A DNA stretch of 64,000 nt, from assembly GCF_012317045.1 (NCBI RefSeq), contig NZ_CP051154.1, positions 1,178,001-1,242,000 of the forward strand, given 5' to 3'. Under the pieces are notes generated by a model. The model was given only the letters and a program-made list of their open reading frames with translations. It did no database searches and was not told the DNA's origin. Positions within the stretch are counted from its first letter, which is position 1. The number at the start of each line of letters is the position of its first letter. Made by a program: the position numbers and the translations under genes. This DNA is from Leifsonia sp. PS1209. GTDB lineage: Bacteria > Actinomycetota > Actinomycetes > Actinomycetales > Microbacteriaceae. This document shows, piece after piece, positions 58,125 to 64,000 of the stretch.

Positions 58125-59891
58125 GTGTCGTCGGTTCGTCCCGCTCGCCCTGACCCACAGGCACACGCACACGCACAGGGCGCGGGGTCGACGCGCGCCC
58201 GCTACCGCCGCATCCTGCGTTTCGCCGGCTGGAATCTGGCCGTGACCTGGTGGTACGAGCTGTTCCTCCCGCGGATCGGCCTGCAGCGGGTCGCCGATCG
58301 CACCCGGTCGAAGCGGATGCGGCGCTTCGCCCAGCGGTTCCACGGCCTCGCCGTCGACCTCGGCGGGCTGATGATCAAGGTCGGGCAGTTCATGTCATCC
58401 AGGCTGGATGTGCTGCCTCCCGAAATCACCGCCGAGCTGGAGGGGCTCCAGGATGAGGTGCCTCCCGTCTCCTTCTCGGCCATCCGGGAGCTGGCGGAGG
58501 CCGAGCTGGGCGTCCCGCTCGGCCAGGCGTTCGCGCAGGTCGACGAGACGCCGGTCGCCGCCGCATCCCTCGGCCAGGCGCACCGGGCCCGTCTCTCACC
58601 GATCGACGCGGCAGACACCGGACTCGATGGCGTCGTCATCAAGGTGCAGCGCCCCGGCATCGGCGCGATCGTCGACGTCGACCTCGCCGCGCTGCGGAAG
58701 GTCGGCGGCTGGCTGAGCCGCGTGCGGCTCGTGTCCGACCGGGTCGACATGCCGGCGCTGGTGGAGGAGTTCGCGACCACGAGCCTCGAAGAGATCGACT
58801 ACCTGCACGAGGCCGCGAACGCCGAGCGCTTCGCCGAGCAGTTCGCCGGAGACCCCAGAGTGGCGGTGCCCGAGGTGGTCTGGGAGCGCACGACCAGGCG
58901 CGTTCTCACCCTCCAGGACGTGACGGCCATCAAGATCACCGACACCGACGCACTGGATGCGGCGGGCATCGACCCGGCCCAGGTGGCGCCGGTCTTCGCC
59001 TCCGTCATGTTCGACCAGCTGTTCACGAACGGCTTCTTCCACGCCGACCCGCACCCCGGCAACATCTTCGTCACGCCGGTCGCGCCCGTCACCGCGGCAG
59101 CCTCGCCAGCACCCGACGCACCCGTCGCACCCGACACCCGGCCCTGGAAGCTGACCTTCATCGACTTCGGCATGATGGGCGAGGTCCCGTCCTCCACCCG
59201 CAGCGGCCTGCGCAAGCTGCTGATCGCCGCCGCCTCCCGCGACGGTCGCGGACTGGTGGATGCGATGCGCGACGTCGGCGTGCTCCTCCCGACCGCCGAG
59301 ACCACCGAGCTCGAGAAGGCGATGACGCACCTGTTCGCCCGGTTCGGCGGCATGGGGTTCGCCGAGCTGCGCGAGGTCGACCCGCGCGAGTTCCGCGACT
59401 TCGCCGTGCAGTTCGGCGACGTCGTGCGTTCGCTGCCGTTCCAGCTGCCGGAGAACTTCCTGCTGATCATCCGTGCGATGTCGCTCACCTCCGGGGTGTG
59501 CAGCGCGCTCGACCCCGAGTTCAACCTGTGGGACTCGGTCGAGCCGTACGCCGCCCAGCTGCTCCGCGACGAGCGGGGGAACGTCGTCCAGGATCTCGCG
59601 AAGCAGGCCGTCGAGATCGCGGGCATCGCCCTGCGCCTGCCGAAGCGGGTGGATGCACTGCTCGACCGCATCGACGACGGCACCGTCGAGGTCCGCTCTC
59701 CGCGACTGGAGCAACGCGTCGCGTCCCTCGACCGCACGGCGAGACGGGTGGTCTCCGCCATCCTGTTCGGCGCGCTGCTCATCTCGGGCGCTGTGCTGCA
59801 TGCGGGGGAGCCGGTGTTCGGCACCGTCCTGATGGCGCTGTCGGTCCTGCCGTTGCTGCACGCCCTGTTCGCGGGCCGGCGCAGACGCTAG
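58125..59891 (+). CDS. ABC1/UbiB-family atypical kinase
   Basis: 588 residues. Family motifs: KVGQ in GGLMIKVGQFMSSR (85-88), the alanine-rich AAASLGQAH loop (145-153), VIKVQRPG (K173), HADPHPGN (about 306-313) and FIDFGMMG. Two hydrophobic segments close the protein (about 545-585). UbiB relatives support quinone or lipid metabolism at the membrane and have ATPase rather than classical kinase activity. Follows padR directly; the reason for that pairing is not evident. Confidence 0.9.
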   Translation: MSSVRPARPDPQAHAHAQGAGSTRARYRRILRFAGWNLAVTWWYELFLPRIGLQRVADRTRSKRMRRFAQRFHGLAVDLGGLMIKVGQFMSSRLDVLPPEITAELEGLQDEVPPVSFSAIRELAEAELGVPLGQAFAQVDETPVAAASLGQAHRARLSPIDAADTGLDGVVIKVQRPGIGAIVDVDLAALRKVGGWLSRVRLVSDRVDMPALVEEFATTSLEEIDYLHEAANAERFAEQFAGDPRVAVPEVVWERTTRRVLTLQDVTAIKITDTDALDAAGIDPAQVAPVFASVMFDQLFTNGFFHADPHPGNIFVTPVAPVTAAASPAPDAPVAPDTRPWKLTFIDFGMMGEVPSSTRSGLRKLLIAAASRDGRGLVDAMRDVGVLLPTAETTELEKAMTHLFARFGGMGFAELREVDPREFRDFAVQFGDVVRSLPFQLPENFLLIIRAMSLTSGVCSALDPEFNLWDSVEPYAAQLLRDERGNVVQDLAKQAVEIAGIALRLPKRVDALLDRIDDGTVEVRSPRLEQRVASLDRTARRVVSAILFGALLISGAVLHAGEPVFGTVLMALSVLPLLHALFAGRRRR

Positions 59892-59906
59892 CGGCGCCGG
59901 CGCTCG

Positions 59907-60791
59907 CTACAAACTGTCCGGGTCCAGATTCAACGACGTGGATGCGTACAGGAACTGGTTCCCGCCGTCTCCCGGCAGATCCGGGTTCAGCCACAGCAGA
60001 TACTCCACCGGGATCCCGAACCGCGCAGCCACGTCGGTCGGGTTGTCGCCCGGCGCGATCGCATAGCGCTTCGGCGCGCCGCTCGCCGTGGTCGACGAGA
60101 CCGTTCCCGTCGCGCCCTGCCTGGCCCCGCCATCCACCGGGTGCACGTTCGACTCCCGCACGGGCACCGACCAGTGGATGCTGTTCACCGCCAGCACCTT
60201 GTCCGGCCCGAGCTCCTGCGGCACACCGTCGGCGGAGGCGGCGGCGGAGTATATGACGAGCGTGCCCAGGTAGGACGGCTGCCCGACGTCGCCGAGCAGC
60301 GCCGACGACGATGCTCCGGCGGTGGTCGGCCCGCCCAGCGGGTGATCGCCGACCCCGTGGAACGTCAGTCCGTCTCCAACGCTCGGCGGGATCTCCAGCA
60401 GCGTCACGGACACCGGGACGGGGACCGACGAGGTGAACCCGGAGTATTCGGCCGTGTACGTGTTGTTGCCGTTCGACACGATCCGGTAGTGGAAGTGGAT
60501 GCTCCCCTTCGGCGAGGCGACGTCGCCCTGCGCGACGACCGTCCGCGCGGCAACCGGCGTCAGTGTCGCGGGCGGGACGGGAGCAGCGGACGGCGTCGCG
60601 CTGCCGACGGCGCCGGTCGCCGTGTCGGAGGTCCGCTTCGGGGTGGGTGTCGCGCTGTGCGTGGTGTGCCGTGCGCGGGTTGGTGTCGGCTGAGCGCCTC
60701 CGAAGAGTGCGCATCCGGCCAGAACGCCGGCGATCACCGCTCCGACGCCCAGCGCCGTCGCGAAACGGCGCGTCTTCCCCCTGTGAACCAT
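59907..60791 (-). CDS. LysM-domain lipoprotein
   Basis: 294 residues. Signal peptide with lipobox VLAGC (Cys27), a Pro/Thr-rich linker (about 34-85), a beta-rich middle region and a C-terminal LysM module (RYAIAPGDNPTDVAARFGIPVEYLLWLNPDLPGDG). It is likely anchored outside the membrane and binds peptidoglycan. The ATG has GGGGAGAAGC upstream. Convergent with the ABC1 gene, 15 bases apart. Confidence 0.85.
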   Translation of the reverse strand: MVHRGKTRRFATALGVGAVIAGVLAGCALFGGAQPTPTRARHTTHSATPTPKRTSDTATGAVGSATPSAAPVPPATLTPVAARTVVAQGDVASPKGSIHFHYRIVSNGNNTYTAEYSGFTSSVPVPVSVTLLEIPPSVGDGLTFHGVGDHPLGGPTTAGASSSALLGDVGQPSYLGTLVIYSAAASADGVPQELGPDKVLAVNSIHWSVPVRESNVHPVDGGARQGATGTVSSTTASGAPKRYAIAPGDNPTDVAARFGIPVEYLLWLNPDLPGDGGNQFLYASTSLNLDPDSL

Positions 60792-60871
60792 GCTTCTCCC
60801 CGTGTGGCTCCGACGAGCCTAGCGGGGCGGCGGGCGGAAGCGACAGAGCGTCGCAGCCGCCCGCCGGAATA

Positions 60872-61864
60872 TCACGCGCTCAGCAGAACCTTGCCGACGC
60901 GCCCTGCCTCGTTGCTCGCCGCGACGGCCGCGTCGATCTGATCCAGCGGGTACGTCCCCGCCACCGGCAGCGTCAGGGTGCCGTCCGACACCCGGGCGAT
61001 CAGCTCGCCGAACAGCTTCCCGCGCACGTCCGCGGGCATCTCCTTGCTGACGACGCTGCCCCAGAATCCCTTGACCGTGGCCTGCTTGAAGATCACGTCA
61101 CCGGATGCGAGTTCCAGCGTCGGCGACGCCATCGCGCCGAACACCACGAGCGTGCCGTTGACCGCGAGTGTCGAGAGCACGTCCCCGGCCGACGATCCGC
61201 CCACCGAGTCGATCCCGACCGAGATCGGGGCGCCGCCGGTGAGCGCTGCGAGTTCCTCGCGCCAGCCGTCGCCGTCCGTCGCGATGACGCGATCGATCCC
61301 CTGAGCGCGCAGCTCGTCGACACCGGCAGCGCGCCGCACGAGCCCGACCACATTGATCCCGCGCGCCGCGCCGAGCTGGGCGACCATCCGACCGACCGCG
61401 CCGTTCGCCGCGTTCTGGATCAGCCAGTCGCCCTCGTGCAGATCGAGCGAGTGCAGCAGGCTGAGCGCGCTGAACGGCATCGAGACCAGTTGCGCTGCCG
61501 ACTCGTCCGGCAGCGCATCCGGAACCGGGATGAGACCGGCCGCGTCGGCGACGAAGTACTGCGCCCACACGCCGAAGGTCCCGCCCGTGACGACCCGCTG
61601 GCCGACCGCGAGCGTGTCGACGCCCTCGCCGAGCGCATCCACGACGCCGACGGCCTCGGTTCCGGCCTGCGCAGGTAGCGACGGCTTGAAGCCGTATGTG
61701 CCGCGCACCGTCCAGAGGTCGTGGTTGTGGATGGGGGAGAGCAGCGTCCGCACGCGCACCTGGCCTGCGCCGGGCTGGGGGAGCGGCCGCTCTTCGACGG
61801 CGAGGACCGTCTCCGGGGCGCCGAACTCGTGGTGCACGAGCGCCTTCATCGTCTCGGTCGCCAT
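60872..61864 (-). CDS. Medium-chain dehydrogenase/reductase, quinone oxidoreductase type
   Basis: 330 residues: N-terminal GroES-like domain (PLPQPGAGQVRVRTLLSPIHNHDL, GTEAVGVVDALGEGV) and an NADPH-binding Rossmann domain (IQNAANGAVGRMVAQLGAARG). Zinc ligands of alcohol dehydrogenases are absent, which suits a quinone or enal reductase. It starts three bases after ohr, so it is the third gene of the ohrR-ohr operon and may detoxify products of lipid peroxidation. Confidence 0.88.
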   Translation of the reverse strand: MATETMKALVHHEFGAPETVLAVEERPLPQPGAGQVRVRTLLSPIHNHDLWTVRGTYGFKPSLPAQAGTEAVGVVDALGEGVDTLAVGQRVVTGGTFGVWAQYFVADAAGLIPVPDALPDESAAQLVSMPFSALSLLHSLDLHEGDWLIQNAANGAVGRMVAQLGAARGINVVGLVRRAAGVDELRAQGIDRVIATDGDGWREELAALTGGAPISVGIDSVGGSSAGDVLSTLAVNGTLVVFGAMASPTLELASGDVIFKQATVKGFWGSVVSKEMPADVRGKLFGELIARVSDGTLTLPVAGTYPLDQIDAAVAASNEAGRVGKVLLSA

Positions 61865-61867
61865 GGC

Positions 61868-62290
61868 TCAGTCCTCCGAGACGGTGATCGTGACGTCGAT
61901 GTTGCCGCGCGTCGCGTTCGAGTACGGGCACACCAGGTGCGCGGCGTCGGCGAGCGACTGCGCCTCCGACGCCTCCAGGCCGGGGAGGACGACCTCGAGC
62001 AGCACGGACAGCTGGTATCCGCCTTCGCCGTTCGGGCCGATCTGCACGCGTCCGCCGACGGACGAATCGGTCAGCGTCACCTTCTTGCTGCGCGCGACCG
62101 CCTGCAGGGCGGAGTGGAAGCAGGCCGCGTATCCCGCGGCGAACAGCTGCTCCGGGTTCGTGCCTGCTCCGGAGCCTCCCATCTCCTTCGGAACGGCGAG
62201 GTCCAGTGCGAACGAGTTGTCGCTTGTGGCGACGCGCCCGTCACGGCCCGCTCCTGTCGAGAGGGCTTCTGCGGTGTAGAGGACGTTCAT
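61868..62290 (-). CDS. ohr: Organic hydroperoxide resistance protein Ohr
   Basis: 140 residues of the OsmC/Ohr family with both reactive cysteines, C57 (FAAGYAACFHSAL) and C121 (HLVCPYSNATRGN). It reduces organic hydroperoxides using lipoyl-type dithiols. The ATG is 20 bases after the OhrR stop with GAAAGG upstream. Confidence 0.95.
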   Translation of the reverse strand: MNVLYTAEALSTGAGRDGRVATSDNSFALDLAVPKEMGGSGAGTNPEQLFAAGYAACFHSALQAVARSKKVTLTDSSVGGRVQIGPNGEGGYQLSVLLEVVLPGLEASEAQSLADAAHLVCPYSNATRGNIDVTITVSED

Positions 62291-62310
62291 CGGTGCCTTT
62301 CTTGTGCTTT

Positions 62311-62760
62311 TCAGTGCTCGACCGGCTGGTGCGCGCCCACGGCGTGCATCGTCTCGGTGAGATGGTGGAGTGTTCCGATCAGGGCCGCTGCCGACTTCTC
62401 ATCGGGCAGGCCTGTTCCCGCGGCGATCCTGGCCGGGATGTGCGCAAGCTCGGAACGCAGTTCCCGCCCGCGGTCGCCGATGGCGACGGTGACGACGCGT
62501 TCGTCCGGCTGCCGCCGTTCGCGCCGCACCAGCCCGGCCTGCTCCATCCGGCGCAGCAGCGGGGACAGGGTCCCCGAGTCCAGCTGGAGGTGGTCGCCGA
62601 GCGAGGAGACGGTCTGGTCGCCTTCGATCCACAGCGTCACGAGCACGAGGTACTGCGGGTAGGTGATTCCCCACGGTTCGAGCAGCGAACGATAGGCCTG
62701 AGTCGTCGCACGGGTGGCGGCGTACAGGGAGAAGCACACCATCTCATCGGTCACGGGCAT
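62311..62760 (-). CDS. ohrR: OhrR-type MarR-family peroxide sensor
   Basis: 149 residues. The winged helix (LGDHLQLDSGTLSPLLRRMEQAGLVRRERRQPDERVVTV) is MarR; the N-terminal VCFSLYAATRA carries C9, the redox-sensing cysteine of OhrR. Oxidation releases it from DNA and induces ohr. ATG 62760 gives the canonical MPVTDEMVCFSLY start; a longer frame exists but would run through the operator. Confidence 0.93.
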   Translation of the reverse strand: MPVTDEMVCFSLYAATRATTQAYRSLLEPWGITYPQYLVLVTLWIEGDQTVSSLGDHLQLDSGTLSPLLRRMEQAGLVRRERRQPDERVVTVAIGDRGRELRSELAHIPARIAAGTGLPDEKSAAALIGTLHHLTETMHAVGAHQPVEH

Positions 62761-62769
62761 ATCTCGATG

Positions 62770-62796
62770 ATTGCACGCAATTGAGTTGTGCACAAC
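62770..62796. promoter_or_regulatory. OhrR operator region
   Basis: Two adjoining palindromes upstream of ohrR: ATTG-CACG-CAAT (62770-62781) and GTTGTGCACAAC (62785-62796). They share the CAAT/TTG half-sites typical of OhrR boxes and lie where the ohrR promoter must be. They could also influence the divergent GNAT gene. Confidence 0.65.
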
Positions 62797-62833
62797 CTAT
62801 CGGCGTGAATCGCCCTTGCTAGGCTCGCTGACC

Positions 62834-63421
62834 ATGCCAGCCTCTCCGCCGCCCGCCGTCGACACCTCGCTCCTGACCGCGGTGCGCACCCTCCGCGGCC
62901 CGCGCCTCCGGCTGGAGCCGCTCGGCCCCGAGCACCTGGATGCGGTTTGGAGTGGACTGCAGGATGACGAGACCCTGCGTCTCACCGGCACCCGCACCCG
63001 GTTCGAACGGGATGCGGTGGCGCGCCACCTCTCCTCCATCCAGTCGGCCGACGACCGGGTCGATTGGGCCATCGTCGACGAGGCGACGGGGGAGTACCTC
63101 GGCGAAATCGTGCTCAACGAACTGGAGGAAGAGGATGCGGTGATGAACTTCCGGATCGCCCTCCTCCCTGGGAACCCGGGCAAGGGATACGGCACGGAGG
63201 CGACCACGCTGGCTCTCGACCACGCGTTCCACGAGCTCGGCCTGCACCGCGTCACGCTGGACGTCTACTCCTTCAACCCGCGCGCCCAGCGCTCGTACGA
63301 GAAGGCGGGCTTCGTCGTCGAGGGGCGCCAGCGCGACACTCTCTACTGGGACGGCGAGTGGGTGGACTCCATCCTCATGTCCGTGCTCAGCACCGATACG
63401 AGGCCGTCCTACCTGCCCTGA
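62834..63421 (+). CDS. GNAT-family N-acetyltransferase (RimJ/RimL-like)
   Basis: 195 residues. RimJ-type start (LRGPRLRLEPLGPEHLDAVW), the acetyl-CoA loop NPGKGYGTEATTLALDHAF and the closing YSFNPRAQRSYEKAGFVVEGRQRD. It acetylates an amino group of an unknown protein or small molecule. TAGGCT (62820-62825) ends eight bases before ATG 62834, a leaderless start. Divergent from ohrR. Confidence 0.9.
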   Translation: MPASPPPAVDTSLLTAVRTLRGPRLRLEPLGPEHLDAVWSGLQDDETLRLTGTRTRFERDAVARHLSSIQSADDRVDWAIVDEATGEYLGEIVLNELEEEDAVMNFRIALLPGNPGKGYGTEATTLALDHAFHELGLHRVTLDVYSFNPRAQRSYEKAGFVVEGRQRDTLYWDGEWVDSILMSVLSTDTRPSYLP

Positions 63422-63541
63422 GGACGCCGGGCGTGTCGCCCGAATTGGGGTACAAACACGTGTCCTCCATTTGACCCACAGACGGAACATTCTGGCTAGG
63501 CTCTGGACGAAACGCAGTCACGTCAACCCGAAGGACACGCT

Positions 63542-64000
63542 GTGAACCCGAACACCCTTTCCTACAACCATGCCCACGACGAGGCCCGACGACAGCTCCG
63601 TCGTCACGAACGCGACCTGCAGTGGGCGAAAGATCGCCGCCGCCAGCAGGAACGCGAGCTGGCAGAGGCGCGCGCACTCCTGGCCGCCAGCCCGGCAACC
63701 CTCGTCTGGACTCCGCTGACCATCGCCGCCGTCCTGCTCGTCGCAGACGCCGTGCTGGTCTGGGGCGTGCTGAACTCCTCCCTGCTCGGAAGCACCGGCT
63801 TCATCGCGGTGTGGGCAGGCGCCGCCTTCGCGGCCGTCGTGATCGCGAAGGTGACCGTCTCCCTCGTCCGGCTGCACGGCCGGCGCCGGGCGGCGCGCAA
63901 GCGGGTGCAGGTGCGGGATGCGCGCCTCGCGCACACCCAGTTCCACATCGAGGAGAGCCTCGGCTCGTTCATCGACGGCCACCAGGTCGCCCGCGCCACG
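63542..64000 (+). CDS. Membrane protein with N-terminal coiled coil (3' end beyond window)
   Basis: 153 codons open to the window edge. A charged helix rich in Arg/Glu/Gln (residues 12-48) precedes two membrane segments (about 55-78 and 86-108), then a basic cytoplasmic stretch (RLHGRRRAARKRVQ). GTG 63542 has GAAGGA. In the 120 bases before it, TAGGCT (63497-63502) may be the -10 and TTGACC (63471-63476) a distant -35. No family recognised. Confidence 0.65.
   Translation, partial: MNPNTLSYNHAHDEARRQLRRHERDLQWAKDRRRQQERELAEARALLAASPATLVWTPLTIAAVLLVADAVLVWGVLNSSLLGSTGFIAVWAGAAFAAVVIAKVTVSLVRLHGRRRAARKRVQVRDARLAHTQFHIEESLGSFIDGHQVARAT

Overview
The window is high-GC actinobacterial DNA. Many genes start with GTG, genes are tightly packed with stop/start overlaps, and the order infC-rpmI-rplT-tRNA/rRNA methylase-pheS-pheT-argCJBDFGH-tyrS-tlyA-nadK-recN-pyrG-NUDIX-xerD-parA-scpA-scpB-pseudouridine synthase-cmk-der is the core order known from Mycobacterium and relatives. 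Frequent GATGCG/GCATCC codon pairs suggest a Microbacteriaceae member (Leifsonia-like); that placement is an inference from style, not a database match.

Layout. 1-2.8 kb: end of a DUF1844 gene, then infC-rpmI-rplT and a SpoU methylase. 2.8-5.1 kb: divergent MFS exporter and TetR regulator. 5.1-8.7 kb: pheST. 8.8-17.8 kb: arginine biosynthesis argCJBDFGH, preceded by a short arginine-rich leader ORF and lacking argR between argF and argG, then a 43-residue membrane peptide and a 3-methyladenine glycosylase. 17.8-19.1 kb: a leftward SatD-like/membrane protein pair with three phased operators. 19.1-34.0 kb: housekeeping block (tyrS to der) covering translation, NAD phosphorylation, DNA repair, CTP synthesis, chromosome condensation, tyrosine synthesis and ribosome assembly. 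34.0-39.8 kb: an array of six small hairpins, a DUF2252 gene, and a processive GT2 polysaccharide synthase coupled to a membrane-anchored GH18 protein with two chitin-binding-like modules. 39.9-46.3 kb: LacI regulator, sugar ABC transporter (binding protein and two permeases) and a GH5-like glycosidase, a complete oligosaccharide uptake locus apart from the shared ATPase.

46.36-55.0 kb: tRNA-Pro(GGG) followed by a visibly AT-richer accessory island. It holds a decayed transposase, an orphan ORF fragment and a leftward three-gene module: a HamA-like PD-(D/E)xK protein, a 1159-residue Ski2-like helicase (HamB-like) and an 816-residue protein with a zinc ribbon and a second PD-(D/E)xK signature. 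This looks like a Hachiman-type anti-phage system with an extra third component and is the most interesting part of the window.

55.0-64.0 kb: host DNA again. It holds an NmrA/TetR divergent pair, a SnoaL-like protein, DUF1508, a PadR regulator with an ABC1/UbiB kinase, a LysM lipoprotein, the ohrR-ohr-quinone oxidoreductase operon, a GNAT acetyltransferase and a truncated membrane protein. Across the window many genes have a TANNNT -10 element only 6-8 nt before the start codon, implying widespread leaderless transcription.
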